The position numbers and the translations under genes were made by a program. DNA of 64,000 nt from Strongylocentrotus purpuratus (taxonomy: Eukaryota; Echinodermata; Echinoidea; Camarodonta; Strongylocentrotidae). The first letter of the stretch is position 1, and the number at the start of each line of letters is the position of its first letter. The notes under the pieces are model-generated. The model was not told the origin of the DNA. It saw nothing but the letters and a program-made list of their open reading frames with translations, and made no database searches. Shown one piece after another: positions 35,446 to 47,165 of the stretch. Location: NCBI RefSeq assembly GCF_000002235.5, contig NW_022145601.1, forward strand, positions 3,407,563-3,471,562, given 5' to 3'.

Positions 35446-38400
35446 CATATTCGACTTCATCTTTATTCTGCAAACCTCTTAGTTGCCAAGTCTGCCGCGA
35501 TGTTCATTTCATGCCTGATGTGAATAACTGCTGTGAGTGCCTACCTTGCTCAGAATGTGATGGTATAAAGAATAACACTGTAGTGGTCCCTTGCAAATCT
35601 ACCAACGATACGGTCTGTAAAATACCGGACGATCCACCATCCCCTGCTCCTACTGATTGCCCATGGATAGAGTCTACTTCTACCCCTACTACACAGGTTC
35701 CAACTACACATGTTCCAACTACAGATACTGAAGAATCCACAGTTAACACTCCAAGTAAGTCTATCTAGTATGGCTAGAGCCTAGAGTGCCCTTGTCTGCA
35801 GTGTGTCGTACTGCGCAATTCTGACTAAACAAAGTATGCAACCAACTCAAATACTTGTCTCTATTTTATTGATCTGTATTCATTTCCAAAACGAGGAAAG
35901 GTAGTGCGAAATGCCCAATGTTAAGTATCTTTTATCCACAAGCCTTAAAGGGCTATATTTCATGCAAAAAAATCCTTTGAATGCATAACTAATGTTTGTG
36001 AGTGCATTGGTGAGTGTGCACTGCATGTTAAGTCATAATCGGATAATAAACGAGACTTGTCGAGTTCTTTATACGGCTCAGGTAGCTTGGTGAAATGATG
36101 TGGATATAGGAATGAATGTATGTAATATTAAGCGTAATCCAGATAGTATATGTATTTATTGTTATATTTTCTGTTATAATTTATGTTCATCATCAATTTA
36201 AACTGAAATTTTTGAACAAATCTTTATTTCAATTGATAATTTCTGTTCCTTGTCAATTGTTGTGAATATGTTGTAATCTTTTATGTAATTCTGAGTTACT
36301 ATGTAACCTTTGGATGTATCAGTCTTTGCACTGTTTTACAGTGATTTTTTTAATCAATAACCCAAAATGAAAAAATGAATTGAAATCAAATATTGTGCGT
36401 ATGTAAATGTACTCAGAAGAAAGTCCATTCTGTTCACAATTTGTTACATTTTCCATGCCAGGTGATCCAAAGGAGAGTAAATCTGATTGGACATCACTTG
36501 AAATAGGGTTTTTTTCTATTGTGGGACCACTTTTCTTGGCTCTCTTGGCTGTCGTGATTTTAGTTATCTTTGTTCAAAAGTACCGAAAATCAGGTAGGAT
36601 TGTAAAGTGATTATGTTGTTTATTACATACTTATAGGGAAAGACCACCTTGATATTAAGTTTATTTTAATAGAAGCAGAACAATGACAGGAACAGGTCAG
36701 TGAAAGCTTGAGGGAATTCCGATTTTAAAAATAAGGTTTGATTTTTAAATTGGCAACTCTGTGACGTATCTTGGGGATCTTGGGAGGTCCCCTCATTGAG
36801 AGATCCCCTCAGGTCCCCTCCCATGTGCTCTGTACTAAATCAAATCAGAAATTTCTATTTTGCCCTCAAAATGTCCAACATGCATACACCCTAAATTATT
36901 GCAAATATGTTCCTATAAAATCCTGTCATCAAAAGCTACGAAATTGAATATTTATAACATTGTCTGAATACAAGGCAAAATTGGAGAGGACCTCGCAAGA
37001 TACGTCAAAGTGTTGTCAATTTGTGTCTAACTAATGAAAACTTCAAATGTCATAACTCTCTCTCTATTTAATCATATGTGGCTCAAACTTTCACTTATTT
37101 GTTTCTCCTGTTTGTCTGCTTTTAATAACAGCTACATTTTATTATCAGGGTGGACTTCCCCTTTAAAGTGTACCAAGCACCAAAACATATGTTCTGTATG
37201 TTTTATTAGAGGTAGCATGTACCTTTACTATTCAAGATATGAGCTTTAAAATTATTTCTATAAACGGGTATCGCAAGCTAACACTCTCAATTAACACAAC
37301 ACGATGCACCCATTTGCGCTTGTATGGTATATGACCCGCATGGACCCAAAGTCTGACTTGGATTCCCTTTATTTGTTTTGTTATATTGATATATATATAT
37401 ATATTCTAGCAACAAAAATTATATTTAGGTGATTGGTACACTTTCAGCTAATCTGAAGTTCTGGTATTTAAATTGGATTTCAATAGAATGTGGATGGTTT
37501 TGTAGACCATTAAAAGTAATAATGGCTTCTTATACAGTGCGTCCCAGAAAAAACGAAACCGAGAATTATCAATATTTTTATAACTTAGTCACAGTTATTA
37601 TTAATAAATGACACATATTTGTAAAGCTTTGTTCCTCCTCTTTCATTTGTTGCAACTCATATCATGCATAGTTCACACATGAGTAATTAAAATTAATTTG
37701 AAGATAGGAAACCAAAAAGTCTTTTGGCGGACGGTATCTGAATTCCAAAGAGAAAATCACATTTCTAGAAAGTTGAGTGTTTGCCCTTTCATATGACACC
37801 TCAGTCAGGCAAAATGAGCTAGGAATAACAAAGTTCTGTTTGTTGAAAGTAGTGCTTGCATTTCCACAATTTCATTAAACCAATTCGTTTTCACTGGCTG
37901 CCTGCCGTAGCAACAAACGGAATTAACAAAATACGTAACAATCAGCCGTAGACGAAAGACTTCATGCATGCCTGATTGTCAACGGAACGGAGTTAAGTCT
38001 TTTGTCAATTCTGCTTGTTGCTACGGCAGGCAGCCAGTGAAAACAAATTTCGTCAACAACAACATTGTAAGGAGGAACCAATACCCTGTCATAATTGTGC
38101 TGCCACAGATGAACGAACAGCAGGCTTTCAAAAAAAAAGTATTGTCAAAATCTTCTTGTACCAAGTTTTGGCTGAAGCAATGAATGTAAGTCAAAAACTA
38201 TGATGTGTATGCTATCTTATTCCAAAAATAATTGCTTATTTATTTACATTGACTATTATAATTAGGCAGTTGGAAAAAAAAAGGTGTTAGTAACAACTCA
38301 AACTCAAGGAAATGCTCATTACTTATATAATGTATGATATTCTCTTCATTATGATGATTACAATCTTGACTTCATTTGCATCCCTCATTCAGTGATACAA

Positions 38401-41400
38401 AATGGATAAAGTTTATTTGGGATGTTATCTTTCTTCATGAAAGTTTGCTGTCAATTTCTTTGATATTTATCATCATAAATGTTCTTTCTTGCATTTGGAT
38501 TAAGTAACCTTTGAAGTTTCATTTGCTATTCGAGATACACGTCTTATTCTCCTTACCCTTGTGAATTGGCACAGCGGAAAAGTGAGCAGAGAGAACTTAG
38601 ATATCATGAGAAAAGAAGTTATTGGGCTGTTCAAAATAATTAAGGTTATTCTGTCGAGCATCACTTTAAACACTGAAGCACCAAAGCGTAAAGCATGAGT
38701 TATCTTTTAAAAGGATTTAAGACCAAAGAAGTACATGCATATAGCCTGACACACATTCGTTCCTTAAGCCCTACCTTGGTACAATACAATTTTGACATTA
38801 ATTTTTAAAGACCCTGGCGCTCATTCACCCATGGCAGAAATTATTATGAATAGGGTATAATCTGACAGAAAATGAGTTACTCTTCATTATGAAATCAATT
38901 TCATAGACATATTGGTTATGACCTTTTAATTATGAGCTACATATTAAGATGGGTACAATTTTTTTTGGATCCACACTGTATTATGTAGTAGTAGATGTAC
39001 ATTGTACTTGCGTATATATGCACGATTCAGAGCACTCCAATCAGTTGTAATGACTTTGCAAACATGGTATTGCAAATAAAGAATTATGACCTCTGATACA
39101 TACATTTTCTTTCTATCTTGGTAATTAATATACATGTACTCTTAATGCATATATCGGCTAGTGCTTCATGAAGGGCAATTTTGGAAAGCAGTGAATGTTT
39201 GGCAGGTTCTGAGCTTTTATCAATGTGTTTCCATTCATAATTATAAAAGCAGTCTTTTTAGGCTGATGTGAGTTTTACCTTGAATAAATAAATTCCCCCC
39301 AAAATTCAATGCCCACCAAATGAAGTGTTGTGAATTGTTGAACTACAACATGAATGTATGAGTATAATAAGGGACACATTCATGACACTTTAACTTGCCA
39401 AATCACTATACCCAGGCTGGGGGCAAAGCAGGTTTTTGAGACATGGTGTGTTGTAAAAGGTTGCTTGGTATGAACGTGTTAAGGGTACCTCAGGCTCACT
39501 GCACAACTTCTAGCTGGACTACCTTAAAAAATATGTTGTTGAAAAAATAGTGGCTTTTAAAATAAAAATGCAAAAATCACTGTCCATAACAATCATAGAC
39601 CCATTTTAGTACAAAATTTGTCATTTTTACCCTCCCCATCCATGATATATCCACTATCCTTATTTTACGTTGATGGTATTACAAAAAAGCCTTTAAATTG
39701 ATCTCGGTTGGTTTTAAAATGTGTGTTTTCTTCAGGTCATGTTTTGTCGTCTTAATGTACGATCCTAACGTGTTCGTGGTTTTCCCAAATCTGGCACAAA
39801 TGGATTTTTACATGACATTTTCAAAACAAAGTTGCTTAATAGTGTAAAGCTTCTTAATTATAGTTGATAATCATCCCCACAAACAATCAATCAGAAACCA
39901 GAATTAATCAACATCAGTCAGCAATACAAATAATGATCAAACTAACTTCCAAGTCAGTAGCTAAATGAGAGCCAAATTAAATAGATGTATACTAGTTAAA
40001 GTCCTGTAGTGGTCTACTTTATTTCTCTGACGTTACTTTATTTACATTTAAAACATCTTAACTGGTGGCATAGCAGAAAATGGACAAGTCCAATTATAGT
40101 ATAGCCTGAGAGCGAAGGAGAACTAATGTAAATTATTGAGAAGTGTGTAAAGCCCCTTTCACATCGGATCTGCGTAGTGTGGCTTACCGACTACGCCGAA
40201 AATTGGCTGCGTGTTAATTTTTTTTGTATCTTCGGCGTAGTTCCTGCCTAGGCTATGCGTAGGCTTGTGTACGATGGCGTATGGTTACGTACCCTGTGCA
40301 TAGGCACCGCGTACATACGGCGTATGAAATTGGCTTACCTACGCGTACGATTGCGTAGGCTTAGGTTTACGTAGGCCTGGCGTATAGATTTGCTTACGGT
40401 TGCGTACGATCGCTTATTGTGTGCGCAAGCTTTTACTGCTTCGTCGGACTGGCGTAGGGTAACGTACAATTGCGTAGGCTTTGCATACTGTAGGATAGTG
40501 TTTCGTAACTTGCGTAAAAAATGCCTACTTTCTGCGTCTAGTGATTACGCCGAAAGTACGCGAAAACAATCCATCTCGCGTACCCCTTTGCGTACCTTAG
40601 TGTATAGTTACGTAGGCCATGCAGCGTAGGGCAGCGTACGTTCGGCGTAGTCGGTATGCAACACTAACTCTACGTATGGCCCGGTGTGAAAGGGGCTTAA
40701 GGAGGAAAGAATAGAACCACTGACAGGTGAGTAGGGAAGAAGGAATCTAGGTCCTGAGTAACAATGAACAAAGGGACAAACGAGGCACTAATTGATTGAA
40801 TAAGGAGAAGAATGTAAGAAATGAAAATGTAAAGTGAATGGAAAGCTAGATGTGGCAATGAATAAACAACATAAGAAACGTTACAAAATTAGTGTCTTAC
40901 AATAGTGAACGATGTACATATATGTCATGAATTGATAATTCGAAAGCAAATATTCCTTCGGCTTCATGCAAAGCAAGGAATCGTATAAAGTATATAGTTT
41001 GTTTACACTAACCGTTTCTGTGGGGTTTCGTTTTTTTCTGGTATATGCTGTAAATTGGCATATATCTTTAGATAAAATACAAAGGACTGTATGTGGAAAT
41101 GAAACTGCAAGGGAAGCTGGAAATCAAGTTGCAAGTCAAGTTGCAGGGCAAGTTGGAGATCCACCTGCAAGTCAAGTTGCAGGGCAAGTTGGAGATCCAC
41201 CTGCAAGTCAAGTTGCAGGGCAAGTTGGAGATCCACCTGCAAGTCAAGTTGCAGGGCAAGTTGTAGGTCAAGTTGGAGATCCACCTGCAAGTCAAGTTGC
41301 AGGGCAAGTTGCAGGGCAAGTTGGAGATCCACCTGCAAGTCAAGTTGCAGGTCTAAAGGAAGAAGATAACGATAGTAAAATTGGGTAAGAGAATGTCAGT

Positions 41401-44400
41401 TCTTTTTAATCTCCCATAAAATGACTGTTATTAAGGGTAATACTCATTTTCAAATGGAATTAAAATGATCGTTCATGAATTGTTTCTTCTGATTTTGTAA
41501 TACGTAGCAATCACCTTAAAACATAATTTGTGTATGGCTAGATTGTATGAAATCAACCACAAAATTGCCGCCATTTTATACAAGTATTAGTAAACTGATA
41601 AGGAGTATGAAGAAAATAAAGAATAATTATAGGAAACCAAAAATGTAGGGATCGCACGGAACCAAGTCGGAGTTGGTTTCCGTGCGAGCCCTATACAGTG
41701 CGTCCCAGAAAAAACGAAACTGGAATTATCGATGTTTTATCATAACTTAATCATAATCATACTTAATAAATGACACATATTTGTAAAGTTTACATCCTCC
41801 TCTTTAATTCGATGCAACCCATATGATGCATATTTCACGCATAAGTGATTAAAAGCAATTTGAAGAAAGGGTACCAACAAGTCATTTGGCGGGCGTTATC
41901 TGAATTTCGAAGAGAAAAATCACATTTCTAGAAACAAAAAAATCTGGCTTTTCACATGACACCTCAATCAGGAAAAATGAGCCAGGAATAACAAAGTTCT
42001 GTTCGTTTAAAGGTACTATGTCCCATTCGCAGGCCTAAAAAAAAGAAGAAAAGTTAAATTCCAACGGCATTTGAAAGATAATACTAATTTAGAACTTCCC
42101 TTAAAAAAAGAGGGGATTGAAAATGTCTTTAAGTGGGAAAATATCGACTATTAGTTGTCGAATCGACTTAAGAGCTATAGAGCCAGTAAGTAATAGTCTG
42201 ATTTTCAGACCATTGTACCGAATGGTCGTACGTTACTACGTTTTATGCTGCGCAAAGATTCAATCAGTTTAATTTTGGCCATTACAAGATAAGATAAGAT
42301 AAGATAAGATTTTATTCGTCTTTCTTTCAAATGACATATAGAGCATAACATTGGATCATTACACATTTACAATGCAAATTATGGCAATGATAAAAACAAA
42401 GTTAACTAAAAGAAAGACGAGGAGACCCTGGTAAAAGCAGAGCTTGTAATTATTAGGGTCCCCTCTGAGCCGGATAAACATGATGAATAGATATTTGTGA
42501 CTACCTAAGAATACAATAGGGAAAAGGGGGTATAACAAAACAAGAAGTGTACACACACAACAACAACAACAACAAAACGAGAGACGAGACTAGACAAGAC
42601 GGGAGAAAAGAGAAAATATGAGAAATAATAGAAGACTACAACACATCGACAATAGGCACAGCACACAACGGGCACAAGACAACAGGGGGAGGGAATAAGA
42701 GGTTGACAATCTGAAAATATTCAGTTAGACACATATTAATATCAAGAAGAAAATTTGCATTTATAGTAATACATAATACATCTTGGCACCATAATAACTA
42801 CAAAAATGAACTACTCTATGAGTCACAGTATTTATCAAGAAGATAAACCTTAAGTGTACACTTAAATGAAGAGAGACTAACAGATTGCTTAACGCTAGAG
42901 CCTAGAGAGTTCCAAAATTTAGGTCCAGTAAAAACCAAAGTATTAAAAGTTAACTTTGTCCTTACTTGGGGCAAGTGAAACGCAGAGGCATTTCGTGTAG
43001 CATGGTCATGAACTTGACAATTTTTCTTTAAAATGCTGACTAGAGCCTGTGGAAGGACACCAGAATCGAAGTCGTACATTAAAGAATCCAGTTGAAGGTG
43101 ATAAATATCTTGCACCTTTAAAATTCTATGCGTATAAAAAAGCGGATTAGTGTGCGTACGAAAGCTAACGTTACAAATAATTCTTACGACCCTCTTTTGA
43201 ATCAAGTATAACTTTTCAAGGTTAGTTTTAAGAGAGTTACCCCTAGCAAGAACACCATAATTAAGATAGGGCAGGATTAATGTTGAGTACATTAATAGAA
43301 GGATGCCTTTAGGTAAAATTGATTTCAATTTATGAATTACGCCACTGTTTCTTGACAATGTCTTATAGAGATGATTAACATGAATTTTCCAACTCATTTG
43401 CTCATCAATGTGCAAACCAAGGAATTTTGTTGATGATACCCTATCTATCAATACATTATTAAATGATACATCTCCTGGAAGCACTTTGATTGTATTACTA
43501 AAAAACATATAATTTGTCTTTTGCAGATTTAAAGACACTTTATTTGCTTGAATCCACAAAGTAACTTTACTTAGTTCGAAATTAACCGTTTCTAACAGAG
43601 TTTGTGAATTTTTGTGTGAATAGTACAAGCTGGAATCATCAGCAAATAAAATGAATGACAAAATATCAGATGAGAAATGAAAGTCATTAATATATACAAT
43701 AAACAAGAGCGGACCAAGGAGAGATCCCTGAGGAACGCCGCATGTGACATTCTGTAACCCTGAATCAAAACCGTTTAAAGAAACAAATTGTTTCCTGTCA
43801 GCTAAGTTGTGCCCCTGACACCATAATGCGATAATTTCCCTAGCAAAATTTCATGATCTATAGTATCAAGAAGTGGGTTATTGATGTAGACAAATGTTCA
43901 TGTACCCTTTACAGCTCATTTTATATATGTTATTACCAAAGAAGAAAAAAAGCCAGTCAGTCACTCAATAGTGTCTGACAGTGAAGTATAGCAAGTAAAC
44001 GGGTTTCCTGGCACAATTTGAATATTAGGACACTGCTAACATTTAAATTTCTCAGATAGGACATACATGACATATTCATAATTCCTACAAAGTTCTACAT
44101 AATTTGATATTGGCTGCAAAAGGGACATAATATCTTTAAAGTAATGCTTGCATTTCCATAATTTGATTAAACGAATTTGTTTTCACTGGCCGGATGCCTG
44201 CTGTAGCAACAAACAGAGTTGACAGAGTTCGTTGATGATTAGCCATGCATTAAGTCTTCGTCTGATGGTCTAATGCCACTTCAATTCTGGGTCGATTTAG
44301 CTTTCCCTCTTCCAAAGAAACATGAAATCCCTTAAAATTGACATTTCAATCATATTTCTATCCATTAAGATTTGACATGTATGAATGTTTGTATCAAATG

Positions 44401-44571
44401 CTATTACAAATTCTTCCAAAATCGGATCGTAGTAGATTGTTATAGTGTCAAGTCGGCTTAAGAATTAAGATCTATATATCTTTTCTTTCTCTATGCTGCA
44501 GTTATGATGAGCCAGATGAAAATTATCCTTGTTTGCCTGGAGAAGACGTGCCTCAACAAGAGGAAAATTAG
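29326..44571 (+). CDS. TNF-receptor-like membrane protein, gene B (7 exons)
   Basis: Exons: 29326-29367, 30943-30981, 32997-33109, 35483-35754, 36462-36593, 41072-41384, 44502-44571. The 981 nt give 326 residues with the same intron phases as gene A. The signal peptide is MAPFDRIFLTRVAL plus MLILVILPIVVIQ. The ectodomain keeps every cysteine of gene A, and the Thr/Pro stalk is slightly shorter. The membrane segment (about residues 170-193) comes from an exon starting SDPKESKSDWTS, shared with gene C and unlike that of gene A. The tail (200-326) is dominated by five SQVAGQVGDPPA repeats and ends DVPQQEEN. No death domain is seen. The TNFR call rests on cysteine spacing; ligand and function are unknown. 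Intron 5 is long and loaded with transposons, so real transcripts may differ there. Confidence 0.77.
29797..29960. mobile_element. 164-bp inverted-repeat MITE, shared with unit 3
   Basis: The ends CAGGGCCCTGTATTACAA and TTGTAAAACGGGGGCCCTG are inverted. The interior is built from TGATTGAAATCAATCACAA palindromes. Unit 3 has the same insertion at about 54021-54181, while unit 1 lacks it at the matching spot (near 2165). Confidence 0.75.
34018..34270 (-). repeat. SINE/LINE 3' end with (ATT)n tail
   Basis: On the minus strand the sequence ends with TGCGCATTATAAATGTTG followed by an ATT array. This is the kind of 3' end shared by tRNA-SINEs and partner LINEs; compare 59270-59440 and 12935-13025. 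The RecQ-carrying element inserted next to it. Confidence 0.45.
34501..34584 (+). promoter_or_regulatory. Promoter-like segment inside the 692-bp element
   Basis: In order it contains ACCAATCAG (CCAAT box, 34501), TCACGTGAC (E-box, 34552) and TTACGTCA (CRE-like, 34562), ending just before ATGGCG at 34585. The cluster and spacing resemble a housekeeping-gene promoter. It is probably captured sequence; activity is unknown. Confidence 0.45.
34585..34785 (+). pseudogene. RecQ-type helicase N-terminal fragment
   Basis: From CCAAGATGGCG the frame reads MAGSSCDDDLL, then KLGIPNGKFRELQESAIRSV, EAGRDIFV and a broken continuation. FRxxQxxAI and GRDxFV are the Q motif and lead-in to Walker A of RecQ helicases. 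The expected LPTGxGKS appears in the next frame as KLPTG, so at least one frameshift lies near 34732. After 34785 the frame stops. It is a fragment of a helicase gene with no chance of activity by itself. I infer capture by the surrounding element; a helicase-bearing autonomous partner is an alternative. Confidence 0.6.
35369..35443. repeat. (ATT)n microsatellite before gene B exon 4
   Basis: About 75 bases of nearly pure ATT, ending 39 bases before the exon 4 acceptor. It is the counterpart of 6176-6362. Confidence 0.9.
36634..37166. mobile_element. Foldback element, GGGAAAG/CTTCCCC ends, shared with unit 3
   Basis: The left TATAGGGAAAGACCACCTTG and right AGGGTGGACTTCCCCTTTA ends are inverted, and inner words such as CTCAAACTTTCACT and AGTGAAAGCTTGAG also pair. 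The same insertion is at about 58274-58807 in gene C, directly after the membrane exon, and is missing in gene A. It is related to 60335-60878. Confidence 0.7.
37882..38047. repeat. Inverted repeat around GCCTGCCGTAGCAACAA
   Basis: The arms (about 35 bases, at 37882 and 38012) are nearly perfect inverse copies of CACTGGCTGCCTGCCGTAGC with an AT-rich loop. Half of this structure recurs at 44180-44220. It is probably the end of a small DNA element. Confidence 0.6.
38050..38960 (+). repeat. Displaced partial copy of the unit 5' intron region
   Basis: This part of gene B intron 5 is homologous to about 1990-2880 (intron 1 of gene A), including GAACAGCAGGCTTTC, AAGTATTGTCAAAATCTTC and TTCTTTCTTGCATTTGG. 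It is more diverged than the main unit copies and has no exon. It looks like a relic of an older duplicate or of an aberrant crossover. Confidence 0.75.
40151..40697. mobile_element. 547-bp Harbinger-type MITE
   Basis: The ends AGCCCCTTTCACATCGG and its inverse CCGGTGTGAAAGGGGCT are flanked by TAA on both sides, the target preference of PIF/Harbinger. The interior is dominated by GCGTACG and GCGTAGG words on both strands. There is no coding capacity. Confidence 0.78.
41072..41384 (+). CDS. Gene B exon 6: tail with 12-residue repeats
   Basis: The exon runs from ATCTTTAG to GG|GTAAGA with phases 1 and 2. It encodes a lead-in (DKIQRTVCGNETAREAGNQVA), then five SQVAGQVGDPPA units, two of them lengthened by four residues (GQVV and GQVA), then LKEEDNDSKIG. 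The 36-nt DNA unit is almost invariant, so expansion is recent. The acidic end aligns with EEDHSNENG in gene A. I do not recognise the repeat. Confidence 0.72.
42011..44135. mobile_element. TTAA-flanked DNA element with nested LINE
   Basis: AGGTACTATGTCCC at 42011 is mirrored by GGGACATAATATCT ending at 44135, and both flanks are TTAA. The flanking sequence is continuous in the related copy at 37835 (an empty site). TTAA targets are used by piggyBac and Kolobok groups; no transposase is visible. The LINE at 42285-43880 has inserted inside it. Confidence 0.6.
42285..43880 (-). mobile_element. 5'-truncated non-LTR retrotransposon (CR1/Jockey group)
   Basis: The minus frame 43706-42816 encodes the reverse transcriptase from its catalytic core (FADDSSLYYSH) to the C-terminus (TGPKFWNSLG). 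Upstream, GVPQGSLLGPLLFIVYINDF continues the same frame to about 43800. LDTIDHE near 43874 is in another frame after an internal deletion. The 3' UTR ends in (AAGAT)n at 42285-42310. Endonuclease and ORF1 are missing, so the copy is dead. Confidence 0.88.
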
Positions 44572-44902
44572 GAAACAGGTGTGTAGAGAGATCATGACAG
44601 GCTACTTTTAATATCAAACTTTCACCTCCAGGAGGTGGGAGTTATAGAGGTATAAAAGTGAATACTGAAATATTGCTGTTCACCCTTCCTTTAGCTATGG
44701 TTCAAATCTCGTTTCATGCTTTCTGTAATCTTTTTCATAAATATCTTTATTACTTTGAAAAAGTTCATGTGTATGGAATGGAATAGTAAAAGGTTATTAA
44801 AAGATCCTATGTATTGTATTGGTGCATGTGCATATAAATTATCTGGCCTTTTTATATATGAAATATTGTGGATCAGATCCTGATCAAAGATGCACATGTA
44901 TT

Positions 44903-45085
44903 TCAAGATTCAAGATTCAAGATAATTTATTGTCATGTAAAAAATACATAAAATTTGCCTTCGGACATTTAAAAGGTGCTTTACATGTACATACAAATAT
45001 AAATATATAAATACAGACAAAATAATTACATTTCAACTTAACATTTAACAATCATCACAATATAAAAGTGAATACTATTAATACT
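44903..45085 (-). mobile_element. LINE 3' terminus with (TCTTGAA)n tail
   Basis: On the minus strand about 180 AT-rich bases end in ATTATCTTGAATCTTGAATC. Unit 1 is uninterrupted at this point (near 13790). It is a very short 5'-truncated insertion with no coding sequence. Confidence 0.5.
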
Positions 45086-45123
45086 AGTGTGGTTAAATAA
45101 AACCAATGTTTTTTATTTTATTT

Positions 45124-47165
45124 CTAATATTTTGACAGGGTAGCCCATTCACCAACAAGTAGTGGTCTTCCATGGGGCCCTGAATGAACATATTTACATC
45201 GTTTATAACATTTATACAGAACAGTTACAAAAATAATACTCGTTTGCAAAATAAATATAATCATTAACCTAGTAAACAGTAATGTCAATAGGAAAATATT
45301 AATTAAGTCGCAATTATGTGAATAAGTCATGTAAATATTACAGAACATGTTTAAACAATCTCTTAAATGAATTGACAGAGGAAGCCGTTCTCAATGAATT
45401 ATCTAGCTTATTCCATTCAAATATGGAAGAAACAATTGGGCTACACTTATAACAATCAGTGTGAAATCTAGGCACACGTAAACATCCACTGTCTATTTGC
45501 CTTGTATGATGCTCATGTACATCATTAGGATTGATTAAGCCTACCTGAAGGTAAGAAGGTGCTAAGTTATGAACGCATGTATATATCATCATAACGCGAC
45601 TTAACTCAAACCGCTTGTCTAGTGTCATCCATTTAAGACTTGTGAACAAATCAGCCGACGGTGTGTCATATGTCTTGTTCAATATTATTCTTGCGGCCCT
45701 CTTTTAAATTTTTTGCAGCTTAGTTGTATGAGAATGAAATCGGTTCGACCATACAACAGAGCAGTAATCTAATCGTGGCAACACTAGACTGTTATAAAGT
45801 AACTTTAAGGATTTTTGAGGCAAAAAACTTTTTGCTCTCTTTATCATGCTAATGTTTTTCTGGGTAAGTTTACTTACGTTTTCGATTTGTTTAGACCATT
45901 TCAATTCTTCATCTATCAAAAGTCCTAAGCATTTGGTGAATTGAACTCTTTTGATCAAATTGCCGTTTAATGAAATGGTAAAAGATTCAATTTTCTTGAG
46001 ATTAGCAGGAGAGCCTATTAACATGACACAAGTTTTTTCAGTGTTAAGAACAAGACGATTTTCCTTAATCCATGCCATGACTCTGTTTAACGCAACAGTT
46101 AATTTTTCTTCCACAACAGTTGCATCATGTGCACTGACGGTAAGTGTCGTATCGTCAGCATACATATCTATGATACCTTCAGGAGTACATTCAGGTAGAC
46201 TATTAACATATATTGAAAATAAAAGGGGACCAAGAATTGAACCTTGTGGCACACCTAATTTGATGGTTGATGGATGCGACTTGGCTCCTTTGAATTGGGT
46301 CACTTGTTGTCGATCCCCTAAATATGATTTGAACCAATAAATAGTCCTATTACTACAACCTATACAAGCTAGTTTATGTAGAAGTAGCTCATGGTCAACA
46401 GTATCAAAAGCCTTACGAAGATCTATGAAGGCAACTCCAGAAATTTTTTTGTTATCAATATTCAACGACCATTGATTTACAAGTTTTGCAAGGGCAGTAG
46501 CTGTTGAATGTTTAGGTCTAAATCCAGACTGATTAGGGTGTAATAATTGATTCACGTCCAAGAATTCACTGAGTTGTTGGTGGACGGCCCTTTCTATAAT
46601 TTTACTCACGATAGGTAATATTGAAATGGGGCGGTAATTATTCAAAGAAGAAATATCTCCAGATTTGAATATTGGTACTACCCGAGCCTTTTTCCATTCA
46701 CGTGGAACAACTCCTGTAGACAGGGATTTGTTAATGATATCACAAAGAGACTCTGCGATAACATTCTTCGTCATCTTTAAAAGTTTACAGCTGATGTGAT
46801 CTTCACCAGTTGCTTTATCTATACTCAGATTATCAATCTGTTTCAATACAAAATCCTCAGTAATCAAATTCAAATTAAATTGCGAATGAGTTGGACCAAT
46901 ATTATTGTCCTCGTCTACTCTCAGTTGAGACTTATTCCTTCGCAGGTCCTTTGTAAACTTAGTAGCATTAGAAATGAAAAAGTCATTAAAAGCTTCAGCA
47001 ATATTTGCATTGTCTGACACATTAGCACCATCAACATTTATGCTATTGGGAGATATAGGTAATGACTTAGGCACCAGGTTTCTCAAACATCTCCACATTT
47101 GCTTACTATTGTTATGATTTTGCGAGATCTGGTCTGCATTATATTCTCTTTTTCTTTTCCTCATG
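45124..47165 (-). mobile_element. 5'-truncated non-LTR retrotransposon, one nonsense codon
   Basis: The minus frame 47164-45704 (486 codons) carries reverse transcriptase motifs in order: NYRPISILP, GFRPKHSTATAL, AFDTVDHELLL (about residue 250), LGVPQGSILGPLLF, MYADDTTL (about 335) and LGLLIDEELKWS. A TAA at 45704 interrupts it. The same frame then continues to 45338 with the C-terminal domain found at 23617. The 5' end is cut within the region before the reverse transcriptase; endonuclease and ORF1 are missing. Unit 1 is uninterrupted at the insertion point (near 13815). Confidence 0.92.

Noticed and set aside
41003..41338. Antisense Leu/Gln frames opposite gene B exon 6
   Set aside because: Shadow of the 36-nt coding repeat; the plus strand has splice sites and phase that match genes A and C.
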